Below are positions 8,306 to 17,452 of a DNA stretch of 43,916 nt, piece by piece (the first letter of the stretch is position 1; each line of letters begins with the position of its first letter). Location: NCBI GenBank assembly GCA_026417155.1, contig JAOADU010000067.1:1-43916 (forward strand), written 5' to 3'. The DNA comes from Bacteroidales bacterium (lineage in GTDB: Bacteria; Bacteroidota; Bacteroidia; Bacteroidales; GWA2-32-17). The notes under the pieces are model-generated. The model had not been told where the DNA came from. It did no database searches and saw only the letters and a program-made list of their open reading frames with translations. Position numbers and translations under genes: made by a program.

Positions 8306-8334
8306 CAAAAATAGTTCCTTTTTTTAATATTCAA
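8306..8334 (-). promoter_or_regulatory. Promoter of the septoil-knot gene pair
   Basis: On the minus strand TTG (8332-8334) precedes TATTTTTG (8306-8313), a TAnnTTTG match, with an 18-base gap. It lies about 32 bases before the start codon of the YKSDA gene. Confidence 0.65.
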
Positions 8335-8491
8335 AAAAAGAAATAAGCAAGCAAAATATATAATCATTATTGCGAAAATAAATAAATACACTTTAGATGC
8401 CAGTAGTACTTACTAACTCCAATATCCAGTCGGTGATAAATCAATTCATATGTAGATAGAAAAAAATACATTTAAAAAATGTGATTTTTAC

Positions 8492-8499
8492 TATCTTTG
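8492..8499 (+). promoter_or_regulatory. Promoter -7 box of ileS
   Basis: TATCTTTG matches TAnnTTTG exactly, 20 bases before the ileS ATG. The upstream -33 element is weak. The ~245-base divergent region to the knot-protein gene otherwise shows only AT-rich DNA. Confidence 0.6.
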
Positions 8500-8519
8500 C
8501 ACTTTTAAAATTTTAATAT

Positions 8520-11500
8520 ATGTCGAAGCTGTTTAGGGAATATAAGAATTTAGATTTACCGTCAATAAATAAAGAAATATTATCGTGGTGGGACGAACAT
8601 AATACATTTCAACAAAGTATAGAAATACGGAAAGATTCTCCCAGTTTTATATTTTACGAGGGTCCGCCATCGGCGAATGGTACACCCGGAATACATCATG
8701 TCATGGCGCGTACCATAAAAGACTTATTTTGTCGCTACAAAACAATGAAAGGTTTCAGGGTAGATCGAAAGGCAGGATGGGATACTCATGGATTACCCGT
8801 AGAACTTGGTGTTGAAAAAGCTCTGGGAATAAAGAAAGAAGATATTGGAAAAAAGATATCGGTAGAAGAATATAACGAGCATTGCCGAAAAGATGTAATG
8901 AAATATACCGACGAATGGGAAGAGTTGACGAGAATTATGGGTTATTGGGTAGATATGTCCGACCCTTACATTACATATGATAATAAATACATAGAATCGT
9001 TGTGGTGGCTGCTCAAACAACTATACGAAAAAGGACTGTTATATAAAGGTTACACAATTCAACCCTATTCACCTGCAGCAGGTACAGGTTTAAGTACGCA
9101 CGAACTAAATCAACCTGGTTGCTACAGAAATGTAAAAGATACATCATTAACGGCACAATTTAAAATCATTCGAAATCAAGATTCAGAGTTTTTATTCGAA
9201 CAAACAGAAACCGATGTATTTATACTGGCATGGACAACTACACCTTGGACTTTACCCTCAAATACAGCATTAGCCGTGGGTGAAGGTATTGAATATGCCG
9301 AAATTCTAACTTTCAATTCATACACAAAACAAAAAATTACGGTTGTTTTAGCTGTAGATAGAATACCTGTTTATTTTAACGAAAAAGGCTTAACTGAAGA
9401 TATAGACACTTTTAATGAACAATCGAAAATCATACCATATAAAGTACTTCAAACATTTAAAGGAGAGAGGTTAAGTAATATTCGTTACGAACAACTTATA
9501 CCATGGCATAAACCTGCCAATGGCGATGCTTTTAAAGTAATTATTGGCGATTTTGTTACTACCGATGATGGAACAGGAATAGTTCACATTGCTCCAAGTT
9601 TTGGTGCCGACGATTTTCGCATGGCAAAGCAATATGGCTTAGCTTCGCTCACACTTGTCGATAAACAAGGAAAATTTATTGAAGGCTGCGGTCATTTAAG
9701 TGGACGATATGTAAAGCAGGAATATGAAGAAAATGAAGAAAAAGCCTCGTCCGACTCCGTAGATGTTGAAATTGCCATAATGTTGAAAAAAGAAAATAAA
9801 GCATTCAAAATAGAAAAATACGAACATAGCTATCCGCATTGTTGGCGTACAGACAAGCCTATTATTTATTATCCGCTCGACTCGTGGTTTATTAAAACGA
9901 CTGCGTTTAAACAACGTATGATTGAATTAAACAAAACAATTAACTGGCAACCTCCTCACACAGGGAGCGGACGTTTTGGACAATGGCTTGAAAATTTAGT
10001 TGATTGGAATTTATCTCGTTCACGTTTTTGGGGTACACCATTGCCTATTTGGGCAACTGAAGATTATAGTGAACTAAAATGTATTGGCTCTGTTGCAGAA
10101 TTAAAGGCCGAAATTGAAAAAGCTATTGAAAAAGGCTTTATGCAACACAATCCTCTGAGAGAATATAAAGAAGGCAACTATTCAAAGGAAAATTATCAAA
10201 CATTCGATTTACATAAACCTTTTGTTGATGAAATAGTATTAGTCTCAACTGATGGACGCCCCATGCGAAGGGAGCCCGATTTAATTGACGTTTGGTTCGA
10301 TTCGGGAGCTATGCCGTATGCACAATGGCATTATCCCTTCGAACATGCAGAAGATTTTAATACACTTTTTCCTGCCGATTTTATTGCTGAGGGCGTAGAT
10401 CAAACACGTGGATGGTTTTTTACACTGCATGCACTATCGGTAATGTTGTTCGATTCGGTGGCATATAAAAATATTGTGTCAAATGGGTTGGTTTTGGATA
10501 AAAATGGAAATAAAATGTCGAAACGTTTGGGAAATGCCATCGATCCATTCGAAATAATAAAGCAATATGGTGCCGATGTATTGCGTTGGTATATGATTAC
10601 CAATTCTCAACCATGGGAAAATTTAAAATTCGATGTAGATGGATTAGACGAAGTTAAGCGAAAATTTTTTGGTACATTATATAATACATATTCGTTTTTT
10701 GCATTGTATGCTAATATTGATGGCTTTACATCACACGAACCCTTAATACCTTATGCCGAACGTTGCGAAATGGATAGATGGATATTGTCGGTATTGCATT
10801 CACTTATTCGAAATGTAGAAACGCATTATGAACTTTATGAACCAACCGAGGCAGGACGATTGATACAAGATTTTGTAATCGATCATCTGAGCAATTGGTA
10901 TGTTCGTTTAAATAGAAAACGCTTTTGGGGTGGAGTTATGGATACTGATAAATTATCGGCTTATCAAACTTTGTATGAATGTTTGCTTACTGTTTCGAAA
11001 TTAATGGCTCCTTTAGCACCATTTTATGCCGAAAAACTTTACCAAGATTTATACAGGTCAAGGGATAATCATACTACATCGGTGCATCATGCATTATTCC
11101 CCAAAGCAAATATTGAATATATTGACGCAGAATTGGAAGAAAGAATGCAACTTGCTCAAGAAATAACTTCTCTTATTTTATCGTTGCGACGTAAAGTTAA
11201 TATCAAAGTACGTCAACCACTTAGCAGAGTTTTAATTCCATCTCTTTCATCAGAATTTGTTCAAAAGATTTTATCGGTAAAAGAAATTATTTTGGCGGAA
11301 GTAAATGTTAAAAGTATCGAATTTGTTGATATTAATTCTGGTATAATTATCAAGAAAGTAAAACCAAATTATAAAATATTAGGTTCAAAGTTAGGTAAAC
11401 ACATTAAAGAATTAGCTTCCAGATTAAATGCTTTAACGCAACAGGAAATTCAAGAAATTGAGCAAACAAGAAAATATCGTTTTGAAAATGAAAATGAAGT

Positions 11501-11879
11501 ATTTGAAATCTCTGCCGATGAATTGGAAATTTTAACACAAGACATGCCGGGTTGGCAAGTAGCTTCGAAGGGATATATTACAGTTGCATTGGATGTTACT
11601 ATTACCGATGAATTGAAGTATGAGGGCGTAGCTCGTGAGTTAATTAACAAAATACAAAATATTCGAAAAGAATCGGGTTTAGAAGTAACCGATAAAATTC
11701 AAATTCAAATACAAAAGCACGATTTAATCGAGAAGGCGATTGAAAAACATGGTAATTACATTGCAACACAAACATTAGCATCAGAAATAAAATTGTATGA
11801 TAATTTGGAACAAAATTCGGCTAATTACGTAGAAATTGATAATAATTTAGAAATTCAGGTAAAAATATTGAAAGTTTAA
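8520..11879 (+). CDS. ileS: Isoleucyl-tRNA synthetase
   Basis: This 1119-residue class I aminoacyl-tRNA synthetase charges tRNA-Ile. The HIGH-type motif lies in PPSANGTPGIHHVMART (about residues 50-66, read here as GIHH). The CP1 editing domain (about 200-470) has TWTTPWTLPSNTALAVG and DDGTGIVHIAPSFGADD. The second signature KMSKR is at 665-669. The C-terminal anticodon-binding region ends without the zinc finger seen in E. coli IleS, and the protein is ~180 residues longer than that enzyme. Both fit the eukaryote-like IleRS2 clade, which is associated with natural mupirocin tolerance (inference from layout). A DksA-like gene follows after 18 bases. Confidence 0.97.
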   Translation: MSKLFREYKNLDLPSINKEILSWWDEHNTFQQSIEIRKDSPSFIFYEGPPSANGTPGIHHVMARTIKDLFCRYKTMKGFRVDRKAGWDTHGLPVELGVEKALGIKKEDIGKKISVEEYNEHCRKDVMKYTDEWEELTRIMGYWVDMSDPYITYDNKYIESLWWLLKQLYEKGLLYKGYTIQPYSPAAGTGLSTHELNQPGCYRNVKDTSLTAQFKIIRNQDSEFLFEQTETDVFILAWTTTPWTLPSNTALAVGEGIEYAEILTFNSYTKQKITVVLAVDRIPVYFNEKGLTEDIDTFNEQSKIIPYKVLQTFKGERLSNIRYEQLIPWHKPANGDAFKVIIGDFVTTDDGTGIVHIAPSFGADDFRMAKQYGLASLTLVDKQGKFIEGCGHLSGRYVKQEYEENEEKASSDSVDVEIAIMLKKENKAFKIEKYEHSYPHCWRTDKPIIYYPLDSWFIKTTAFKQRMIELNKTINWQPPHTGSGRFGQWLENLVDWNLSRSRFWGTPLPIWATEDYSELKCIGSVAELKAEIEKAIEKGFMQHNPLREYKEGNYSKENYQTFDLHKPFVDEIVLVSTDGRPMRREPDLIDVWFDSGAMPYAQWHYPFEHAEDFNTLFPADFIAEGVDQTRGWFFTLHALSVMLFDSVAYKNIVSNGLVLDKNGNKMSKRLGNAIDPFEIIKQYGADVLRWYMITNSQPWENLKFDVDGLDEVKRKFFGTLYNTYSFFALYANIDGFTSHEPLIPYAERCEMDRWILSVLHSLIRNVETHYELYEPTEAGRLIQDFVIDHLSNWYVRLNRKRFWGGVMDTDKLSAYQTLYECLLTVSKLMAPLAPFYAEKLYQDLYRSRDNHTTSVHHALFPKANIEYIDAELEERMQLAQEITSLILSLRRKVNIKVRQPLSRVLIPSLSSEFVQKILSVKEIILAEVNVKSIEFVDINSGIIIKKVKPNYKILGSKLGKHIKELASRLNALTQQEIQEIEQTRKYRFENENEVFEISADELEILTQDMPGWQVASKGYITVALDVTITDELKYEGVARELINKIQNIRKESGLEVTDKIQIQIQKHDLIEKAIEKHGNYIATQTLASEIKLYDNLEQNSANYVEIDNNLEIQVKILKV

Positions 11880-11897
11880 CCTAAAAACTCAATAATT

Positions 11898-12278
11898 ATG
11901 GGCGAGAAAACAAGATACTCCGATGAAGAACTTCAGGAATTTAAGCAAATTATTCTTGAAAAATTAGAAAAAGCGAAAAAAGATTATGAACTATTAAAGC
12001 AAGCCTTAAATAATACGGATGGTAACGATACTACCGACACTTCTCCTACATTTAAAGCTTTGGAAGAAGGTGCTTCGGTATTATCGAAAGAAGAAGTAGG
12101 ACGATTAGCTCAGCGTCAGCTTAAATTTATACAGCACTTAGAGGCAGCACTTGTTCGTATAGAAAATAAAACCTATGGTATATGCCGTGAGACCGGAAAA
12201 CTGATTCCTAAAGAACGACTTAGAGCTGTACCCCATGCTACATTAAGCATTGAAGCAAAAAAGAATCAAAACAAGTAG
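11898..12278 (+). CDS. DksA/TraR-family transcription factor without a complete zinc site
   Basis: This 126-residue protein has a long N-terminal coiled coil (about 1-85) and a C-terminal TraR/DksA region beginning KTYGICRETGKLIPKERLRAVPHATLS. Only the first cysteine of the usual CxxC...CxxC zinc finger remains; the others are Thr, Ser and Glu or Lys. Bacteroidota homologues next to ileS commonly look like this, so it is a family variant and not a broken copy. DksA-like proteins enter the RNA-polymerase secondary channel; whether this one does is inference. It is likely co-transcribed with ileS and ends at a terminator. Confidence 0.85.
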   Translation: MGEKTRYSDEELQEFKQIILEKLEKAKKDYELLKQALNNTDGNDTTDTSPTFKALEEGASVLSKEEVGRLAQRQLKFIQHLEAALVRIENKTYGICRETGKLIPKERLRAVPHATLSIEAKKNQNK

Positions 12279-12304
12279 TAAGTTTTGTACAATTGTAATG
12301 CTTT

Positions 12305-12338
12305 AGGCTGTTCGTAAATGAACAGCCTTTTATTTTTT
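12305..12338. terminator. Bidirectional terminator between the ileS unit and the B12 operon
   Basis: AGGCTGTTC (12305-12313) and GAACAGCCT (12320-12328) form a 9-bp stem with a 6-base loop, followed by TTTATTTTTT on the plus strand. It lies between two convergent genes and overlaps the last codon of the minus-strand gene in its tail. Confidence 0.75.
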
Positions 12339-13376
12339 GAAATAGCATATTGCCGAAGGAATAATACCAGCTTCGTTTATAGCAATAACATTGCCAATAG
12401 TATGATAGATGTACACATCGCCATTGCTTACGTAGTTTTTTGCATCAGTAGCTATTACCCACGGTTTTGAAGGATGATGCCATACCGTATAAAAATTTTG
12501 TTTACTTGCTGTGATAAACGGAGAGGTAGGGAATAATGTGTCGCTAATTGCCATACGGTATATGTGTTTAAAGATAAATGCTATGGTATCGCCCGTTTGA
12601 TTGATCGATAACGATCGAGCCGAAGCATCTTTATTGGGAAAAATAATGGTTCTAACGACATCGTGTGTTTGTCCATTTATGATCCATAGTGAGGGTTTAT
12701 CGTGTCCTATGGGATTGCCCGGATAGCCTCCATCGCATAATACCCAAATATGACCATTTTTATCGGAAACTATGCTTTGAGGTTGTTTGCCGACTAAAAT
12801 AGAATCAATAACTTTGCTTTGTTCACAATCAATAACATAAACTTTTGATTTAAAACTCCAACTAGTAACAAAAACTTTATGCTGAAATTTTACCAAAGCT
12901 TCCGTTGAGCTGCCTACCCATATTTGTCCGGTTTTAATGAACTTCTTTGTATGAATGATGCTAATATAAGGTGAATATAAATCGCTGACATATGCAGTAG
13001 TATCATTTATAGGCAAAATAAATCGAGGTGAGGTTAAGTTTCCAATAGTTGCAATATGTTTTGAGTTTTCGGGATTGACGATATATATTATTCCAGAATT
13101 ATTAACTACAATAAATCCGAAATTATGAATAATTTTCATATCCATAGCTACATCACCAAGTGTTACTTGATTCGCTTTAAAAAATATATCATTGGTTACG
13201 GATAAATTGTTTTCGTCAATAAAACTTAGCGAACTATTGCCCCATGTAAAATTACCTTCGTTTACAATAAAAATGCCTTGTAAGTTTTTTATTTGAGTAA
13301 CATTGTGATTTTCCTTTTTACAAGAAAAAAGAATTAAATAAAAAAATAGAATAAAGTAAATCCGATTATTTATCAT
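12330..13376 (-). CDS. BtuG-like (DUF5074) surface lipoprotein of the cobalamin operon
   Basis: With the start at 13376 this is a 348-residue lipoprotein: MINNRIYFILFFYLILFSC gives a lipobox ending in Cys19. The rest is a YVTN/YncE-like beta-propeller (GIFIVNEGNF, repeated S.I.D.......I.VG.PQS...D..G..WVLCDGG). This is the architecture of BtuG, the Bacteroides lipoprotein that caps BtuB and binds cobalamin extremely tightly. It is the last gene of the riboswitch-controlled operon, directly after the BtuB-like receptor, which it overlaps by 11 bases. A start three codons earlier (13385) is possible but leaves a less regular signal peptide. The assignment rests on fold and context. Confidence 0.78.
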   Translation of the reverse strand: MINNRIYFILFFYLILFSCKKENHNVTQIKNLQGIFIVNEGNFTWGNSSLSFIDENNLSVTNDIFFKANQVTLGDVAMDMKIIHNFGFIVVNNSGIIYIVNPENSKHIATIGNLTSPRFILPINDTTAYVSDLYSPYISIIHTKKFIKTGQIWVGSSTEALVKFQHKVFVTSWSFKSKVYVIDCEQSKVIDSILVGKQPQSIVSDKNGHIWVLCDGGYPGNPIGHDKPSLWIINGQTHDVVRTIIFPNKDASARSLSINQTGDTIAFIFKHIYRMAISDTLFPTSPFITASKQNFYTVWHHPSKPWVIATDAKNYVSNGDVYIYHTIGNVIAINEAGIIPSAICYFKK

Positions 13377-15234
13377 GAGATGCAAATTTTATTGAAAAGT
13401 TTATTTTAAATACTCTTCCAGGCATGGCTCGCCATAATATGCTTTGATAGGTTGTGTTTAATATATTATCAATTCCCAAACCAATATGAAACTTATTTGT
13501 ATGATATAATATCATTATGTTCCATAAAGTGTAAGGTTTTAATATTATTGTTTGGTCGTATATTAATGGGTAGCGAGTAGAAAAACACGTAATATCATGA
13601 TAAAGTTGCCATGCATTATACCGAACACTTGATGAATATGATATGGTTTGTTTTGGAATATAAGGCAAATGCTTGATAGAGTATTGATTATCGAAGCCAG
13701 TGCTTTTAATAAGTGAATACTTTACAATATGTAAAAGCTTAAATTTTGAAGCTATGATATGATTCCATGAAACCATATTTTCAAGTCCATAAATGTTAAT
13801 TTTTCGGATATTTTTCGACTCCCAGTAACCAAAATTAGTGGGTTGCCATAGAATCCAATTAGTATAATTTGAAAAATATGGTTTGAGTTTAATTTTTAAT
13901 TTTTTGTAAGTATATTGAACAAATCCATCCATTTGTAAAGCTATCTCTGGCAATAAATCAGGATTTCCTCCAGGAATAAAGTAGAGTTCGTTCAAAAATG
14001 GAATACGTGCATTACGTCCCACAGTTTGACCTATCTCTACAGATGAGGATAATTTATGGCGAAACGAAAGAGATGGCAGAATGATGTAGGAATTATCTGA
14101 TACTAAAATCCCCAATATTAAACCAGTTTCTGATTTATTAGAGAGTATTCTTAGTTGTTCACTAGCTTCGAAGCGATATTGTTTTTTATTGAAATATGTG
14201 CTATTTTGTTTATCAAAATATATTCCTTTGAGGAACAAGTAATTTATATTAGTATGAGCTATGTAATCAGAATCTTGATAGTTTATTATTTTTAATGAGC
14301 TAAAATAGACTGGTTCATGAGAGTTTGTATAAATACTTGTAACAGAAGTTTCGTTATAGCTATGATTTAAGCGATAGCTAAAATTTGGCAATCTATAGCC
14401 TAAGGTCAAATGAAAGGATTGATTATAAAAAATATTTGCAACCGATTGAAAATTAAAAAGTTTTGTCCATTCTTCGTGTCGAGCTTTGTAAATGCTGGTC
14501 ATTAACGGTGGTATTTCGTTAAAACAATTAGTCAATTCATTGGATAAATTAAGACGCCACTGTTTTTTTTGATAATACCATTCATTGTTGATTTGCCACA
14601 AGGAATATTGAGCTTTTTGAGTAACGTTCAATGTAGGCAATACAGCATTATTTTCATATTCAAAGCAATTATTTTGAATTACATATTGAAAAGTATTTTT
14701 TGTTTTAACATTCTTGAAAACTGTTAAGTTGCTAAATGAAAAAAAATAGTTATTCAGACTTTCAAATTGTGTATAAACATGGGTAAATGGTTGTTCATCG
14801 TAGTCAATAGCTGTTGATATGTGAATAGTTCCTCCAAAAGCACCCGAGATATTTTCGAGTGTTTTAATTCCATAATTAATGAACAAAGGTTTTGAGTTAA
14901 TATTGTAAACATGAGTTAAATTTAACTGTCCGCTTAATGACGAAAACAATGGCATGTTGTTCCATAATACAATATTTTGTTGTGGTTGTGTGCCTCTTAT
15001 GCTTAACAGGCTTAGGTTATTTGTGCCGTATTGTTTCATTACAATGGATGGTTCGGAAGATAAAATATTGGCTAACGATGAGGCTTTGTAACAATTAATT
15101 TTATTTGAATCGGTATAATAATCGATGCTTTTAGTAAGTTTGTCGTATACAGTAATTTCTTTGAGAATAATGGGTTCTTGACTAAAAAGGAGCAAATAGT
15201 TTAGTAACGATATTATAATAAAGAAATATTTCAT
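13366..15234 (-). CDS. btuB: TonB-dependent cobalamin receptor, BtuB-like
   Basis: This 622-residue outer-membrane receptor has a signal peptide (MKYFFIIISLLNYLLLFS) and an N-terminal plug domain (about 25-145) with SSLANILSSEPSIVMKQYG and LSIRGTQPQQNIVLWNNMPL. It continues as an alternating-strand beta-barrel with RFEA, ARIPFLNELYFIPGGNPDL and a C-terminal INFSIKF strand typical of TonB receptors. Substrate choice comes from context: a cobalamin riboswitch upstream, a BtuG-like lipoprotein downstream, and two surface proteins of B12 loci upstream. It overlaps the preceding gene by an ATGA junction, so translation is coupled. No N-terminal carboxypeptidase-like extension of the SusC type is present, consistent with BtuB. 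Confidence 0.83.
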   Translation of the reverse strand: MKYFFIIISLLNYLLLFSQEPIILKEITVYDKLTKSIDYYTDSNKINCYKASSLANILSSEPSIVMKQYGTNNLSLLSIRGTQPQQNIVLWNNMPLFSSLSGQLNLTHVYNINSKPLFINYGIKTLENISGAFGGTIHISTAIDYDEQPFTHVYTQFESLNNYFFSFSNLTVFKNVKTKNTFQYVIQNNCFEYENNAVLPTLNVTQKAQYSLWQINNEWYYQKKQWRLNLSNELTNCFNEIPPLMTSIYKARHEEWTKLFNFQSVANIFYNQSFHLTLGYRLPNFSYRLNHSYNETSVTSIYTNSHEPVYFSSLKIINYQDSDYIAHTNINYLFLKGIYFDKQNSTYFNKKQYRFEASEQLRILSNKSETGLILGILVSDNSYIILPSLSFRHKLSSSVEIGQTVGRNARIPFLNELYFIPGGNPDLLPEIALQMDGFVQYTYKKLKIKLKPYFSNYTNWILWQPTNFGYWESKNIRKINIYGLENMVSWNHIIASKFKLLHIVKYSLIKSTGFDNQYSIKHLPYIPKQTISYSSSVRYNAWQLYHDITCFSTRYPLIYDQTIILKPYTLWNIMILYHTNKFHIGLGIDNILNTTYQSILWRAMPGRVFKINFSIKFASHDK

Positions 15235-16196
15235 TGTTTTACAAACGGAATGTAGTGGTTCGTAGTATTATTGACAATTTTAATAAAATAACAACCTCTA
15301 TTTAATGTCGACACATCAATTGTTTCTGTAAGTAATCCGTTTTTCACAATTTTTCCTGTGATATCTAAGATAGAAAAGGAAGCATTGCTCAAAAATGGTT
15401 CAATAGAAATGTACTGGGTACATGGATTCGGCGATACGAAGACTTCATTGTACGAAAGTTCGGTAATGTTATTGGAACAAAAATGAATAACGCCAACAGC
15501 ATCTAAGTCGAAACCACCCGTATAAAAAGGTGTAGGATAAGGGTCGTTTATGATATTTCCATTAGAATCGAAGCTTGCTATAGTTGAATCAATAGAGCCA
15601 ATAACATCAATTATTTTTACAAATCGAATGTTTTGTTTGTCAAGCAAAGGCGAAGACTCAATATCTTCAATGTCGAAGGGAGTGCCAAACAAAACTTTAT
15701 ATTTACCAGCTAAATTGTAGATGTTTGTTGGACTTAATATGCCAAATGTACTAATTTGTTCTAGCGTAGGAGTTAATGATACCGATGGAAATCGAAACCA
15801 ATGAATACTATCGCTACTAATTTCAACAAACGCTAATTCTAAAAAATTACCATCGAATGAATTTTCAAAAACAGCAAAGTCGAAACCTTGTTTATCACAG
15901 ATGGGATGAGTGAAGCTAACAATGGCAGTCCCACCATCGCCAAGACTTACAACTTGGTTATTTGCTTTACCTAAAGCATCGGACTCTGTCCCATAATAAA
16001 CCAAACCTAGTTCGGGCTGTTTAATATCCATATAGCCTCTTTGAATATAGCATGTTGATGCCCATAGTACGAAAATAGAGCTATCAGCACTAATAGCCGT
16101 ACTTCCAGGTAAACCTGCTGCCGGCGGGAATTGTGCTCTCCCAACAGCAGCAGTTAAAAGCATAATTGACAAAATAACGTATTGAATGGAAGACAT
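15231..16196 (-). CDS. Secreted surface protein of cobalamin loci with T9SS type A sorting domain
   Basis: This 321-residue protein has a signal peptide (to about residue 21, VGRAQ). Its ~220-residue ligand-binding-like domain contains YYGTESDALGK, VVSLGDGGTAIVSF, GFDFAVFENSF and FDLDAVGVIH. Proteins with this FENSF...FDLDAVG pattern are commonly found beside BtuB genes in Bacteroidota (established context, unnamed function). The last ~75 residues (FVSPNPCTQYISI...ILDITGKIVKNG...GCYFIKI) form a T9SS type A sorting domain, so the protein is displayed outside the cell. It follows the DUF4465 gene after 2 bases. A role in capturing cobalamin or cobinamide is inferred from the operon. Confidence 0.72.
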   Translation of the reverse strand: MSSIQYVILSIMLLTAAVGRAQFPPAAGLPGSTAISADSSIFVLWASTCYIQRGYMDIKQPELGLVYYGTESDALGKANNQVVSLGDGGTAIVSFTHPICDKQGFDFAVFENSFDGNFLELAFVEISSDSIHWFRFPSVSLTPTLEQISTFGILSPTNIYNLAGKYKVLFGTPFDIEDIESSPLLDKQNIRFVKIIDVIGSIDSTIASFDSNGNIINDPYPTPFYTGGFDLDAVGVIHFCSNNITELSYNEVFVSPNPCTQYISIEPFLSNASFSILDITGKIVKNGLLTETIDVSTLNRGCYFIKIVNNTTNHYIPFVKQ

Positions 16197-16198
16197 GT

Positions 16199-17173
16199 TT
16201 ATAATTTTTCAAAGAACTTACGAATGGTTTTATTACTAACGTTTAATTCTATTATGTAAATGCCTTTTTCTAAATCTTGCAATGCTATCGAAGCCGAATT
16301 CTGTATGTGTTTGATAGTTCTTCCTGATAAATCAATAATATACACAGCATCGACCGTAGTATTGAAATTCAAGTAATCATGAGCTGGATTAGGAAATATT
16401 TTTAATTGAAAATCTTGATAATTCGCAATATTAGATGGAAGGTCATACTTAATATTATCGAAACAAAAATATGCGGGCGTATTCATTCCATACATACCTG
16501 TATCGCTCGAATTTAATACAAAAGATAACATATCTATTATGCCTAATGAAGATAAATCTACAGTAGCCCAATCCTTAACAATATAATCGAGAGAATTGTT
16601 GGCAAACCTATAATCGGCTAAGTAAAATTCTATGCTGCCTGTAACGATGCTGTCTTTACTTCCTATGATGGTAAGTTTAAACCAATCAGGGTCATTGCCC
16701 GATGCCCCACCAAATTTTTTACTGTAAGCATCGCCATTAAGCATAGTAAGTGCAGCATATGTTGAATTAGTAACATCTATACTTTGAATTTTTACCGGTT
16801 GAGAAAAATATACATTATTAGGCAATGTTTGTCCTGTCATCCAATCAATACTATTGTAAGATAAACCAAAAATTGTGGAGTTTGGTGTTTGAATTCCTGC
16901 ATAACAGCTGAATTCGTTTGTAAAGCTTTGTGTTATTGTATCGAGCATATTAGAGTAGGCAAAACCGCTCCATGATGTGATACCACCACCCCAATCGGTA
17001 AACGTATTGGGGAATGTGGCTATATTCCCCGATGTAAAACCACCACTATTATCGCTTCCGTTCCAGTAAGAATTAGGATTAAGCGATAAATCTTCGAAAT
17101 TAATTTCTTGTGCTAATGCTACCTGTGTAGCTAAAAAAATTGAACAAAATAAATACACTTTTCTCATATACAA
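16199..17173 (-). CDS. DUF4465 (BtuH-like) surface protein with T9SS type A sorting domain
   Basis: This 324-residue protein has a signal peptide (MYMRKVYLFCSIFLATQVALA) and a DUF4465 domain over about 22-240: INFEDLSLNPNSYWNGSD, WSGFAYSN, STYAALTMLNGDAYSKKFGG, DWFKLTI, YLADYRF and GMNTPAYFCFDNIKY. As I recall, DUF4465 proteins are enriched in cobalamin loci and include BtuH-type B12-binding proteins of gut Bacteroides. The C-terminus (FQLKIFPNPAHDYLNF...YIIDLSGRTIKHI...GIYIIEL) is a T9SS type A sorting domain, whereas the Bacteroides proteins are lipoproteins. It is the first gene after the riboswitch. The start at 17173 could equally be the Met two codons later; both give a good signal peptide. 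Confidence 0.78.
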   Translation of the reverse strand: MYMRKVYLFCSIFLATQVALAQEINFEDLSLNPNSYWNGSDNSGGFTSGNIATFPNTFTDWGGGITSWSGFAYSNMLDTITQSFTNEFSCYAGIQTPNSTIFGLSYNSIDWMTGQTLPNNVYFSQPVKIQSIDVTNSTYAALTMLNGDAYSKKFGGASGNDPDWFKLTIIGSKDSIVTGSIEFYLADYRFANNSLDYIVKDWATVDLSSLGIIDMLSFVLNSSDTGMYGMNTPAYFCFDNIKYDLPSNIANYQDFQLKIFPNPAHDYLNFNTTVDAVYIIDLSGRTIKHIQNSASIALQDLEKGIYIIELNVSNKTIRKFFEKL

Positions 17174-17226
17174 TAAGTTTTAAAGTTAGCCTTTATTTGC
17201 TACTTCAAAACTTCGAGAAAAAGAGG

Positions 17227-17245
17227 GAAAGAATGTTATTCTTTC
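17227..17245 (-). terminator. Possible expression-platform hairpin of the cobalamin riboswitch
   Basis: On the minus strand GAAAGAAT and ATTCTTTC form an 8-bp stem with a 3-base loop, followed by CCTCTTTTTCTC. It lies between the riboswitch and the first gene and may be a weak terminator. Alternative pairing with the aptamer is not obvious to me, so control could instead be at translation. Confidence 0.35.
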
Positions 17246-17275
17246 TCAGCTTTTTACCCGAAAGCCTTGAAATGT

Positions 17276-17447
17276 TTGTGTTAAGCAGGTCTTCTGGCTT
17301 GCTTCGCTTACAACGCCTTCCCGTTTGAAAAACAGTGGCACCGATGTTGTAAGCATTTTCGAAGCTTACAGCTGCGGGTACAGCTCCGGATTTTCACCGG
17401 ATTCCCTTTCATCCTTCACAGAAAAAGAGAAGGATTACTTAACACAA
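17276..17447 (-). ncRNA. Cobalamin (AdoCbl-type) riboswitch
   Basis: Read on the minus strand, the region shows the cobalamin-riboswitch consensus in order: GAAAGGGAATCCGGTGAAAA, TCCGGAGCTGTACCCGCAGC (B12 box region), TGTAAGC, GCCACTG, GGGAAGGCG, and the 3' core GAAGCAAGCCAGAAGACCTG. A perfect 10-bp P1 stem closes it (TTGTGTTAAG at 17438-17447 with CTTAACACAA at 17276-17285). It sits about 100 bases before the DUF4465 gene and right at the start of the transcript. Binding of cobalamin should shut down the B12-uptake operon downstream. Confidence 0.96.
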
Positions 17448-17452
17448 CCGAA

